From: Cunninghamella blakesleeana
Lineage: Eukaryota; Mucoromycota; Mucoromycetes; Mucorales; Cunninghamellaceae
Direction of reading: 5' to 3'
Assembly (NCBI GenBank): GCA_017871115.1
Contig: JAFCIZ010000001.1
Span: 5,540,001 to 5,604,000, forward strand
Length of the DNA: 64,000 nt
The notes below the pieces were generated by a model. It was not told the origin of the DNA. It ran no database searches and worked only from the letters and a program-made list of their open reading frames with translations. The position numbers and the translations under genes were made by a program. Positions 52,201 to 63,661 of this stretch are shown piece after piece (the first letter of the stretch is position 1; the number at the start of each line of letters is the position of its first letter).

Positions 52201-52560
52201 GTGCAAAGTTTATGTAGAACAATGCACGCTATGCCGTTTCACAATGAAGAATATATACGTATGGTAGAAGTAGTTCTTTTAAAATACTATGAAAAGTGTT
52301 ATCAAAGATTCTACTGTAAGTTATAATATAGTCAATGTATGAAATAGAATTATTATTAATATATATTATTTTCCAATTACTAATAAACTATCCTAATAGA
52401 TATTGTATCTCGTGGTAACAAATATTCAAGTGATTCTAGGGATCAAACTGTGTCAGACATGAACATTAGTGCTAGTGGTGATTGGGCTCAGGATGAAAGT
52501 TTGGTTGGTTTATTGGCACAAAATCCGCTATTTAATGATGATACAGTAAGTTAAACTATG

Positions 52561-52632
<72 letters not shown>

Positions 52633-54292
52633 AATTTTAAATAGTTATTCATTATTTGTTATTGTCATTATCCTTTTTATATATATTAATAGAAAGTGGA
52701 TGATGAATTTGTGAAAGCTCTTAATCAAGCGGTATACATACATACATACATACATATAAATATATATGAATACATAAATATAGTGATTGATATCAGAATA
52801 TATATATTATTATGATCAATAGGAAATTACTATGGAATTCAAACTAAAGAATGAAAAAACACCTGATAGACAAATTGAAGCTGACGAACTTATATTCGAT
52901 CAAAACAGACTTGTATTACTTGGTAGATTATACCATAGTTTGGTAAGTACAGCATGAATTATAAGTGCTATTAAAGTATTAAAATTATGAGTATGGCTAA
53001 AATATATTGCCTTTATATTTTATTTTACCTTATTTTATTTTTTGTATAATATATTTAACAGAAATGGTTTGTTCGTGAAATTTGGGAATTACGCACGGCT
53101 CATGGAAGCGCTAATGCTTCTTCTTTTGGATCGATGGAAGGTGATTCTTATGAGGTATAGTATTAATAATAGTAATAACATTAAAAATATATTATTTAAG
53201 ATTAGAATGATGGTTAGTTAATTTATAGTCCTTTTATATTAATAACTCTTTTATTTATGTAGGCCGCTAATTCAAAACGATGGTCAAGAAGCGAAAAAAG
53301 ATTATCAATCAAAGACTATAGTGGACCTGCTCTTCTTCCTTTACGTGGTGAATCAGCTAGGTAATAATAATAAAATTAATAATGCAACTAGTATTTTCCA
53401 ATACTACGCAACGTTTTTATATTTTTTATTTTTAATGAAAATTTGTATTCTTTTATTTTTATTTTATATAGACGATTTGATACATTATTAACAACTTATC
53501 AGCAACTAGCAGAAACATGTCTTTTTACTTTACGTTTGGAAATCCGTTGCCATACCTTATACTACTTACAAATGGTTATACGAGATGTAAAGTATTTATT
53601 AAAATATTTTTAAATTAAATAATAGCAACAATTAAATAGAATTGATCACTGATTTTTATTTTTATTTTATTTTCAAAATAGGGAAACTATTATCTTGAGG
53701 ATGAATCCTTTGAGCCTGATCCATATGTTATAACATTAAACTCAGATTTAATGGATATTGATGATTCAATCAATTTGTCATTACCTAGAAAAGATGAAAT
53801 GTAAGTGATAAAAAATAATTAAAAAACAAACAATAAATATAATAACTCTTTATAAATTTATTAATATTATTTTATTTTATATATAGGTTTTGTTTTGATG
53901 GATTACCTGCATTTATAGTACATATTCTTGTTTCAGAAGCTGGATATATCAAACGCATGAATCAACATGGTGTTCAAAAAATGATTCGAAATATTCTCGC
54001 CCTTCAGCAAAACTTAACTAACTTTGTACCACCAAGCCAAAGTGCGATCATGGAAAGAGCTAGAGGGTACTACCAACTTTACAATTATGGCAATGAAAAT
54101 TTAATTCGAAGTATTCATGATAATGGTCCATCATTCACTTTTGATGAATATCGTGTCATTTTAGCTTTAATTAATGATGCAAATAATGATACCCAAAATG
54201 AAGATACAGCTCTATCTCCTAAAGGTGATGGTGTAAATTATACTGAATGGTTAATGAAATTGGATGATATTATGGCTGAATATGAAAACTAA
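48492..54292 (+). CDS. SEC8: Exocyst complex subunit Sec8 (EXOC4)
   Basis: Part of the exocyst that tethers secretory vesicles to the plasma membrane at growth sites. I resolve 26 exons: 48492-48606, 48746-48795, 48900-49023, 49139-49201, 49324-49462, 49580-49748, 49845-49947, 50077-50104, 50201-50261, 50339-50443, 50535-50605, 50725-50923, 51007-51028, 51144-51205, 51329-51726, 51811-51923, 52012-52073, 52177-52315, 52400-52545, 52693-52731, 52823-52942, 53062-53154, 53263-53360, 53472-53586, 53682-53800 and 53887-54292. Phases all agree, giving 1052 residues (yeast Sec8 1065). The N-terminal Sec8 helices are clear: TMMKANLEKCKAALLEKHTD-like and EDIRKAPEKLDNLLNSK followed by LLSASNLLMDTLKLI. 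The C-terminal rod includes CHTLYYLQMVIRDGNYYLE. Several exons are only 22-39 nt. A PPARR segment lies near the N-terminus. Confidence 0.95.
52564..52626. repeat. (TA)n microsatellite
   Basis: Longest uninterrupted TA run of the window, inside an intron of SEC8, starting about 20 bp after the donor site. Confidence 0.95.
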
Positions 54293-54513
54293 TGATCATA
54301 CGTACAATAAAACATTTATCTATTTATATAATTATTTATTTTATCTATTAAACCTACAACTTTGTATGAAATACAATAGTTCGCATCCATTTATTTATAT
54401 TATTAAAAAAATTAAAAAGTATTTATTCATTATTGTTATTATTTATTAATATTATTATTATTTTATAAAAATGAAAGGAGGTAAAAAAATCACTATAGTC
54501 ACTGTAAAAAAAA

Positions 54514-55533
54514 TCAGTTTCTTTCCATAGCATTTAAAATTTGCAACACACGAATGAAAATATTAATAATATCCAAATAAAGACTAAGTGAAGCCATAAT
54601 ATATTCTTCAGCAGAGTATCTATTGAAAATCAAATAAGTATCCACAATAAGATAACCACTGAAAATGATGACACCACCAACGGCTAAAGCTAATTGAATA
54701 GTTTCACTGAATGGGATAAAAATTTGTACTAAGCTTGCAATAAACAGGATGGAGAGGCCGCCAAAGAGGAAGGGCATCATACCAGTAAAATCCCATTTTG
54801 ATTGTAAAGTGAATAAAGTTAATCCAAATACCACACCAAAAGTAATAATCAAGGCTTGAAGTACAATCATTTTATCATAAAATGTAACAATAGTACCAAC
54901 CAAGTGACCTTCTAGTAAAGTAAAAACCGCAAGCAATCCATAGTTTAAAGGGGTTCTTCTTGAATAAAACATTAAAGCAAACACTACAACGAGGGTACCA
55001 ATGGCAGATACTATTAATAACCATTGACTATTAATATATTTAAAAATTAAGATATAAAATATAAATAAAACTTCAAATATTAATAAACTGATATACCATG
55101 TTTGTTCTAATTATCCACTTGCATTACCCTACCCTAATTCTTTTATTCCATTTTTTTTTTTTTTTTACCTAGACTGGACCCAAGTTTTAATAGAATCGTT
55201 AAACATATAAATGGAGCCCATAATAATAGTGGTTAAAAGCTGTACAGTAAGAATAGAATAAACCTTTCGAACGAATTCTAATAAATAATGAATAATAATA
55301 ACAATAGTAACAATACATTAGTTTTATCATTCTCTTTACAATTCATGTATTCTAGCATAGATTTCTTAGTAATACTATATTTACTTACGAAGTCTAACTT
55401 CTACACTACATTCATTTAAAGTTTCTTTATATAAATCACTATTATCATCATCATGGCCACCGAATAAAGGCTGTCTTGCTTCTTCTTCGTAAGGAGGAGG
55501 TTGCTGTGTATAATATTTATTAGTATTGGACAT
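54514..55533 (-). CDS. Bax-inhibitor-1/Lifeguard family membrane protein
   Basis: Multi-TM protein of the TMBIM family, tied to calcium leak and stress survival at ER, Golgi or vacuole. Exons are 55533-55389, 55277-55169 and 55027-54514, 255 residues. The N-terminal 45 residues are polar with QQPPPYEEEARQPL, a PPxY motif typical of Lifeguard-type members. The family core starts at VRLQFVRKVYSILTVQLLTT. Seven hydrophobic segments follow, with the conserved acidic positions in GYLIVDTYLIF and YIMASLSLYLDIINIFIRVL. Yeast Bxi1/Ybh3 is the nearest well-known fungal relative. Its 3' end faces that of SEC8, 221 bp away. Confidence 0.94.
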
Positions 55534-57443
55534 TATTGTTTTTTTACTTAAAAAAAAATTCAGAGAGGAAAAAGAAAATTTATTTTCTAGTAAATTTTTA
55601 AAATATTATAGTAGCTCTGCGTAGCAATAAGAAGCGGAGATAGAATTCGTGGGTTTTTTTTCAGGTGATTAAAAGTTTTTCCATTTTTTAAATAGAGGCC
55701 AACACAATAGAAATTTCATAATATTTGCTATGATATCTAGTTAATGTATAAAAATATAGGGTTAGCTATTTATATATAGCGATATTAAGAAGTTAGATAA
55801 TTTTGAGAAACTTATTAGTAATTGATTGCTACTGAATGGAATAAAACAAAATATGTTCCATTGATAGGACTATCGGAAGTATTATATAATAGCATCACAT
55901 ACTATGAAGATTTTTAGGTTTAACCGTTATTTATTAGAAGGTCTCAACTAAAATATAAATTCTGGAACATTGATTTATTGGAATAAATATAAGAAAAAAT
56001 ATAATGATAAAATACCTTCCCAGAATTTATTTTTAGTGGGACAATTAAAATAAAATGGGGTATACCTTTTAAACAGAAGTATAACATATTTCCTTCGGTA
56101 GTGGATTGGTTGACTTTTGATGTTAAGTGATGATTTGAGGACGTGTTAGTGATTAAATTGTAGTATTTCGCCCCAATGAGGAATAGTAACCAGTTTGATC
56201 TGAAGAAGGACAAGCTACTTAAGTATTACTTTGATTAGCTATAGCGAAGTGTTGGTTAAATGTAGCTGGATATAGTTGGATTTTATATATATCGATTTCC
56301 TTGGTAGCAGTTGTACTTGTATTATTGCTCTGATTTGTCATATTTTTGTTTTGATAATCATTGATTATGAGGTGAAAAAAGATATTCATTTATCAATCGA
56401 AAATGAGTTAATAGTTATATAGCTATTTTTTAGTTATTGAGTTGATTATTAGGGGCTGGCTGAGGGCCAACTATTGATCGATCTATATTCAAACAATTAT
56501 TATTGGATGTTGGGGGATTTGCGGAATACATCTTAATATTTGATGTTTCAATAAAGTTTTTTGGATACATTACCTAGATATTCGTATTTTTGGTGTTATT
56601 TTGTTGGTTAATGATAGTTGAAGTACTTCTCAAGTATTGGAATTATTTTCTTCTGCAAAACGCTGATTTTATGGAATTTACTTTTGATAATTGATTCTAA
56701 AATTAAGGAAAAGCATACACGTTAAATATTTATATAAAATTTGGAATTATTTTTTTTGAAATATTACTTGAAGATAAAATTATACATCCTTCCTATGATC
56801 AGGTCACAAATAGACTTAGCCATACTTTTTTTAGTTGATTTTTTGAAAAAGAAAAAATTATGGGATATTGAAACGCAATAAAACATTTTACTATGTTATT
56901 ATTTTAATAATGAGAAGAATTAAAGCAATACATTTTAACCAATTTAAAGATTATAGAAAAATGAATATGGAATTTGAAGTCAGCAATTTTTTCTATTTTT
57001 GTAATTTCAAGAGATTTTTAATGCAAAAAAAAAATTTCTGAAGAGATGTACAAATGCTAAGTTTGCAAATGCAATGTGTAAAGGTGGCTTATTTTTGTTT
57101 GTAAATCGACAATTTAAAACACTTAAAACATGCAGCTTTTTATGTGGGCTTTGCTTAAAAAAATGTTTTATCAAGTATTAAAGAAATAGGTATCTCCATA
57201 AAAGGAATTCATTTTAAAAAATTAAAAAAGTTATTTGGAGACATGGTAGGTAAAACAGGTGTATAATTTTTATATTAAGGCTATCCAACTTCTGTTGCTT
57301 AGCTACCATCAAACTATGAGAGCGTCTTGGGAATGCCTTTTTTAGAAATAAAAAAATGGTTTAAAGATTCAGCTTTTAATTTTTTTTAAAAAATTATTAC
57401 TTTTATTTCTTTTCTTTATTTTATTATAAAAAATTGAATAAAA
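55534..57443. other. Intergenic with decayed coding traces
   Basis: Promoter of the Bax-inhibitor-like gene, then about 1.7 kb with interrupted open stretches on both strands (see the pseudogene entry). 1.9 kb without a confident gene. Confidence 0.5.
56000..56560 (-). pseudogene. Possible decayed gene, Asn/Ser/Pro-rich
   Basis: Minus-strand reading gives consecutive coding-like pieces broken by stops: MYPKNFIETSNIKMYSANPP and SIVGPQPAPNNQLNN, then MTNQSNNTSTTATKEID and LYPATFNQHFAIANQSNT, then after a stop CPSSDQTGYYSSLGRN and STNPLPKEI. The composition (Pro, Gln, Asn, Thr) resembles the disordered regions of this genome's regulators and not translated spacer. No domain is recognisable. It could be a dead gene or exons of one I failed to join. 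Confidence 0.3.
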
Positions 57444-57968
57444 ATGTATTATAAAATTTTATTATTTGTTTTATGTTTTTTGTTGACTTGTGCAAGATCC
57501 CAAGATGATGATCTTGGTGATATGGGTGCTGTTAATCATGATATTGATATAAAAATTGGATACGCTTTATCTACCGCTATCGGTATTGCTAGTAATCCTA
57601 GCGATTTGAGAAGTATGCAAGTTACTGTAAATGGCAAAGAAGTGTGTTCTGGAAGAAAAAATGGAACACCTCTTGATTTTGACTATTTTAATGGTGGAGA
57701 TTTATATGAAAATTTTGAAACTAATGGCATTAAATGTGGATTTAGGTGTAAATTTCAAGGACTTGAAGACTGTAGTTTTACTTTTGGTGGCTATGACATT
57801 AAATTTAACGCAAATGAATGCGAACGCTTTAACTATCAAGATTGTGTATTAGATTCAGGTGAAAATGAAACCCTATTTAGCTTTATACTTGGTTCATTAA
57901 TAGGTATAGATGGACCTAAATGTAGTATGAATCGTAATGGTGTAGCTTGTCACAAAACATCTGTATGA
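57444..57968 (+). CDS. Small secreted cysteine-rich protein, unrecognised
   Basis: Single exon, 174 residues. A signal peptide spans about residues 1-19 (MYYKILLFVLCFLLTCARS). The mature protein of about 155 residues has eight cysteines, in the settings KEVCSG, KCGFRCKF, EDCSF, NECERF, QDCVLD, PKCSM and VACHK, which would allow four disulfides. A hydrophobic stretch (LFSFILGSLIGI) lies near residue 145 but is too short and late for a clear anchor. There is one N-glycosylation sequon (NET). I recognise no family. Size, secretion signal and cysteine number are those of fungal surface or effector-like proteins, but function is unknown. The stretch just upstream also has open, cysteine-bearing frames. 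Confidence 0.75.
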   Translation: MYYKILLFVLCFLLTCARSQDDDLGDMGAVNHDIDIKIGYALSTAIGIASNPSDLRSMQVTVNGKEVCSGRKNGTPLDFDYFNGGDLYENFETNGIKCGFRCKFQGLEDCSFTFGGYDIKFNANECERFNYQDCVLDSGENETLFSFILGSLIGIDGPKCSMNRNGVACHKTSV

Positions 57969-58146
57969 AAATTTAAGCTTAGAAATTAGAATTTTCACAT
58001 TTTGTGATAAAAAAAATGCGGGATTTAAATAGTGATAAAAAAAATTGAATACCTGACATTTAAATTTATTTTTCTCTATTTTTTAAAAAAATATTTTCTT
58101 CTTTCCCTATATACTTTTTTTATATATAATCATATATTATTAAATC

Positions 58147-58893
58147 ATGCCTAAGGCTCAGCGTCAAAAAATTAATAAAGGAAAAACAAATTCAATAAAG
58201 CCTAAAAAAGATAATGATTTACTTTTCAATGCTGTAAGATCCATAAAAAAGAAAGTAAGATATATATTCGATCTAATTTGAAAAATGTTATGATCTTAGG
58301 AAACAGCAACAATAAATAAAGCCTCCAAAAAAAAGTTACGACATGAAGCTTGGTTAGAAAGTATGTATATATGTTATATTGAACTTAATACAATAGTATA
58401 CTAATATATACTAATAATATAATAATATATAATAATATTAATATACAGAATTGGATACCTCATACAATTTAAAAAAGAAACATGAAAAGAAGGCTAATAA
58501 AAAAGGGGCTTTAAATAAAGGATTTGACGATTTTGCAGACGTTTTAAATGTTATTTCAGAAGATAACATTCGAGATAAACCAGAATCTTCAACATCAATA
58601 AAACAAGTCAATGATAATAACACAAAACCCAAGATAATATCATCAGATAAGATTAAAAGCCAAAAAGCCAAAAAGAAATCAATGTAAAGCGGATTATTAT
58701 ATAAATATAAATATAAATATAAGTACAGTGAATTTTAAAAAGTGATCATAATGGATAACATTAATGTTTTATGTATTTTATGCTTATTAGGATGCAAGAA
58801 ATATTAAGATTCCAAAATGTTATGAAAAATGATGCCTTTAAACAAGATCCATTATCAGCTATCAGATTACATGTACAAAATTCTTTTAAATAA
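58147..58893 (+). CDS. Slx9-like ribosome biogenesis protein
   Basis: Predicted nucleolar factor for 18S rRNA maturation and 40S export. Exons are 58147-58254, 58300-58360, 58449-58683 and 58791-58893, 168 residues. Lys-rich throughout (MPKAQRQKINKGK, KASKKKLRHEAWLE, NLKKKHEKKANKKG). The family shows mainly in the C-terminus, EILRFQNVMKNDAFKQDPLS followed by AIRLHV, which matches the RFQ...F..nPl.AI..H ending of Slx9/FAM207A. The middle is Ser/Asn-rich. The donor of the third exon overlaps a stop (AT|GTAAAG), so reading through that intron would cut off the conserved tail. TGCGGGATTTAAA lies 118 bp upstream. Confidence 0.8.
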
Positions 58894-59125
58894 ACTATTC
58901 ATAAATTAATAAATTCAAGCAAAAAAAATGTCAAATGGTCGGATTTTGAAAAATATCTTTTATTTCCTAAAATGGATAATGTTTTTTTGTAAAAAATACT
59001 TTTACCTTTTTCTCTTTCTCTATTTTTTTTTTGTTTTTTTTTCCTTTTTATTTTACTTTTTTTTCTTTTATAAATAATATTGTATATACCTATCTATCTA
59101 TTATATATTTTCTTTATATACTATA

Positions 59126-60269
59126 ATGTTTCATAGTTCCGCACAACCTGTATTATCGAAAAAAGACTTTGAAAAGTTTCTTGATGAATACTCCAAATCG
59201 CGATTACCAGCAAGATGTTGCGGTTGTTTTCCAAACAGACTAGGAAGTGCTTTGGGAAGTATTATAATGTCAGTAAGTATTAATAATAATACGTAACAAT
59301 GATGATAATAAAATGTTATTTTCTATTATCAAAATTTAAAGTGAGTACTATTTTTTTATTTTTTATTTTTAATATATAGGGTTTTAGTTTTTATTTTGCG
59401 GTGCTATCTTTTATGCAAATAAGTCGTAAGCAATCAGAATAAAAAGATTATTTATTTATATAAAATATATAGAATGCCAATAATGATAATAAATTATTAA
59501 AAATATAATACATGCTTTATTATTATTATTATTATTATTATAGCTTTTTTTTCAACGTTACCACAAGCCCCATTAATTGTATTTGGTGTATTAAATCTAT
59601 TATTTGGTTTGGTTACATTATTTGCTTTTATCATGACCTTAATAACGGTAATTGGAGTTATTGATTATGGGATATATAATTATATAAATGAAAGATTAAA
59701 AGGGTTAAAAAGATTAAAATATTAATGGGACGATAAAAGTAAATAATAGATAAGGATTTAATATTAAAAAAGTAAAAAGTTAAGGAATCAGAGAACTAAA
59801 TTATTATATTAGCGTAAATGGTTTGATAGACATGTAGTGTACATACTTGGGGCATTCTGTGCAATGGTAGTGATAGATGCTTTAGTAAACGTGGTTATTT
59901 TTTCTTCTAATCGAAATGCTTTTCAACAATGGTGTATATCTGATGGGTTATCGCAAGTCAAAGCTAACTTAGACCCTTCCACTTCCATTACGTTGGTCCC
60001 TGATTATTATAATTGTGATAGATTATTCAACGATGAAATTAAATGGTCATTAATATGTGTTATTTTAATGTTTTTAATTTATGTAAGTAAAAATATTAAA
60101 ATAAAATAAGAATAGAATAATCATGTCATCAGAACTAATTATATATATATATTAGGCACATTGGACGGTTTTTATAGCCCATTTTATTGGTAAAAAGTTT
60201 ATCCCATTCATCACACCCACTCCTATAACTGAACCTATACCTGCATTAAATTCCATAGTATATAAATAA
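59126..60269 (+). CDS. Four-transmembrane protein, unknown function
   Basis: Exons are 59126-59272, 59380-59425, 59544-59703, 59830-60082 and 60156-60269, 239 residues. An N-terminal cytoplasmic part with SRLPARCCGCFPNRLGSALG precedes TM1 (FSFYFAVLSFMQI), followed by TM2 (LIVFGVLNLLFGLVTLFAFI), TM3 (VVYILGAFCAMVVIDALV) and TM4 (WSLICVILMFLIYAHWTVFI). The loop between TM3 and TM4 has two cysteines. The vicinal Cys pair and basic residues next to TM1 resemble palmitoylated tetraspan proteins found widely in Mucoromycota, but I cannot name a family. The third donor is weak (GG|GTTAAA); without that intron the frame stops at 59725 after TM2. The spliced form is preferred since phase and TM pattern then continue. 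Confidence 0.7.
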
Positions 60270-60885
60270 TATTATATAATAAATATATAAAGTATAAAAT
60301 AAATACATATAAACAAAATAGCGATCCCTTGTGTAATATAAATATTCTAACAATAAAAGCCGTGAAACTTTTATGAATAACCAATTGAAATCTGTTTATT
60401 ATTAATTCCTCTTATTTTAAATATTTTGTATTTTATATCTTATATATTTTTTTTATATTATAAATATTTTATATATCTATATTTGTAAAAATAAAATAGA
60501 TAAAGACAATTTTAGGTTTTGATCGTTGGATTTTTTTTTCTTTCTTTTTTTGAATTTTATCAATGTCAATTGTATGATACCAGGTGTTTTTTTTTTTTTT
60601 GTATAAAATAACTCAGTTAGTTACACAATAGAATATGAAGAAAAAATATATATAAAAAGACATTTTTAGTTAGCAACGTGCCCATGGTAAGCCAATACTT
60701 GTTGTTCATCGAAAAAACGTGAAGCATCAAATTCATTTTTTAGAAATAAAATGTAAAATAGGTCAATCTAAACCTTGATCTTCATTCTTAATATTTTTTT
60801 TATATTTAAGTGCTACTCATTTTTTCATTTTTTTCATTCTTCTTTTATTATTTTATTTTATTTTATTTTTTTAAAAAAAACAACA
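60270..60885. other. Intergenic before alkaline phosphatase
   Basis: A+T-rich. TATATATAAAAA at about 60645-60658 could be the TATA element, some 230 bp before the ATG. Nothing else seen. Confidence 0.45.
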
Positions 60886-63661
60886 ATGAAAGCTAGTTTC
60901 CTTGCTGTTTTATCTTTGGGCTATATTAGCTCAGTTGTTTTGGCTGGTCCTTCTTCTTCTTCTTCTTATAAACTTAAACCTGATCCTGAATCACAATATT
61001 TCCGTTTAGGTGCTTGTCCTGATAAACATTCATGTATCTTCCCTCCTACTGAGTAAGTCTAAAATATATTTGTACAAAAAAAATAATAAATATAAATTTA
61101 AATATCCGACAATTCGGGTTCAGTTTTATTTTTCTACCTCTTTTTCTTACCAGTTTTTTTTCCTTATTCAATACTATTTTCCTATTTTATACTATTTTAT
61201 TAGATCACAATTCCTTACTGGTGGTTATTTTGATTTACGTGTTGAATTACATGCTTATGATGAAGATCCAAGCAAACCTACCCCAGCTCCTTATAAATCT
61301 TTCAAAACTTTAGTTCGTAAAGATAACGGTAAATGGACTGATGCTTCCAAGTACTTCAAGTTAGATCAACCTGTTTTAGAAAACTGGCAATTCAACTGGA
61401 CTCAATCTCTTGAAGTTGAATATGCTAAAATCCTTAAAAACAATGCTAAACCTATTAATGTAGATGTTACTTCTCGTATCTGGCGTAAACTCAAGTTCGA
61501 TAAGCCTGGTACTTATTATGTTAAAGTAGAATATGGTCCTAAACAATCCTATACTGCTCGTTATAAAGTAGTCGATGTCAAGAAGCCTAAAAAGAAAGCT
61601 AAGAATGTTATTCTTTTCATTTCTGATGGTACAAACACTGGTGCTATTACCGCTGCTCGTGCTATTGCTCGTCAACATACCTCTGGTAAATACCATGATC
61701 TTTTAAGCTTTGAAGATTTTGATGAACTTGGTCACGTTATCACCAATTCTGTTGACAGTTTATTAACTGATTCTGCTAACTCTGCTGCTGCTTATTCAAG
61801 TGGTCATAAATCTTCTGTTAACTGTCTTAACGTTTATGCTGATTCTTCCCCTGATCCATTTGATGATCCTAAGGTAATAAAAAAAGTCATATATTTAAAG
61901 AGAAAAAAAATTTAAAATGTAACCATTATTCTTAATTTGTTTATTTTAATTATATCTATAGGTTGAAACTATTACCGAATTGATTCGTCGTCGTCAACCC
62001 AAAAAGAGTAATAACTATAAAAGCTTAAATATACTTATTATTGTTTATTTATACTCATTTATTTTTTGATTTTTTTAATTAACTTTTTTTATAGGTATTG
62101 GTATTGTCTCTACCGCTTATGGTCAAGATGCTACTCCTGCTGCTTTCTACAGTCATACCCGTAAACGTAGCACTTCAGCCGAAATTGTTGATCAATTACT
62201 TCATGGTGTTGCTAACTGGACTTCTCCAGGTAACATAAATATAAAATAGAAAAATTTATTATTATCATAATGTAAGTAATGATAATGATTACTTATATAC
62301 AATTCCTATTACTATTCTTATATATACACATATGAATAAATAGTTCTCCCTGATGTCTGGCTCGCTGGTGGTGCTGAATACTTCTCTGGAAAGAAGAGTT
62401 TAAAGGGTACTGATTATATTGCCCAACTTAAGAAAGCTGGTTATAAGACTGTCTTTAATAAAAATGAACTTAAGAAATACAAGAATGATGATAAATTATT
62501 TGGTACTTTCCGTCAAGGAAATCTCGATGTGTAAGTCATTGTTTTTTTTTAAAAAAAAGCATAAAAAGTATACTTATAAAAAAATTAATAACCATAATAA
62601 CAAATATATACCACCTTTATTATCTTATTTATATATATAGATGGTTTGAACGTAATCTTTTTGTAAATAATACTGTTGGTAACAAAGCTGCTCCTGATAA
62701 CTCTGGCCGTGATGCTTTAGGTTCTGACCAACCTGGTTTAGAAGATATGACCATTAAGGCTTTAGAAGTTCTTAAGAAACGTGGTGGTAAACATGGTTTC
62801 TTCTTGATGAGTGAAGCTGCTTCTGTTGATAAGAAGGTAATGTAACACATACACAAAATAAATATACATTTTTTAAAAAATATAATTTATTGATTAGTGT
62901 ATTTTTTTTTAATATTTTTAATATTTTGCTATTTTATTTATATTAGTTACATACTTTCGATTATCCCCGTGCCTTTGCTGATTTAATTGAATTAGATGTT
63001 ACTATTAAGAAAACTGTTGAATGGTTAAAGGTAATTTTTTATTCTTTTTTTTTTTTTTTTTAAAAAAAAAAAAAGATATACTTTTATTGACAGTATTCTC
63101 ACTCTTTTTTTCTTTTTTTTTAAAAATGATAAACAGAAAAATGGTGAATTTGAAGACACATTAATTCTTTTCACTGCTGATCACGCCCATGCTTTCGATG
63201 TGTACGGTTCTGTCAACTCTGAATTCATGCTCAAAGCTAAGACTGAAGATGAAAAGATTAGTGCTATTGGTGTTTACCAAAATGCTGGTTTCCCTGGCTA
63301 CTATGATGAAGATGGTGATGGTTTCCCTGATAACTGGACTCCTAAGATCACTTTAACCTCTGGTACTAACAATGGTCCTGCCCATTATGAAGCCTGGCAA
63401 ATTTCCAAGAATGCCCCTCGTTATCCTTCCATGACAAATGACCACGGTGTCGTTGTTCCTAACCCTGATGATATGGCTGGTAACTTTGGAAATGGTCTTT
63501 TGATCAATAATAACCTTCCTCACGGTAATGACCAAGGTGTTCATTCTATGAGTGATGTTTTCATTTACTCCAATGGTCCTGGTTCCGAATTGTTCAAAAA
63601 GACTTTTGAAAATTGGGAATTATTTTTCAAGATGGCCGATGCTATGGACTTACATGAATAA
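60886..63661 (+). CDS. Secreted alkaline phosphatase family protein
   Basis: Zn/Mg phosphomonoesterase, probably extracellular. Exons are 60886-61052, 61204-61873, 61962-62007, 62095-62229, 62344-62530, 62641-62836, 62947-63030 and 63137-63661, 669 residues. A signal peptide covers about residues 1-20. An added N-terminal beta-rich domain spans about 40-185. The catalytic core has ISDG (Asp197), the phosphorylated Ser246 in DSANSAAAYSSGHK, the metal Glu/Asp/His set in SEAASVDKKLH, TADHAHAFD, and the last His in QGVHSMSDVFIYSNGPGSEL. In the usual VEGGRIDHxxH block the first His is replaced by Lys, but the metal residues at +0, +5 and +9 are kept. The stretch DEDGDGFPDNW may bind calcium. Rich in C-ending codons, so probably well expressed. 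Confidence 0.93.

Noticed and set aside
63353..63544. Minus-strand open frame in the alkaline phosphatase gene
   Set aside because: Lies fully inside a conserved coding exon with the catalytic region; no independent signal.
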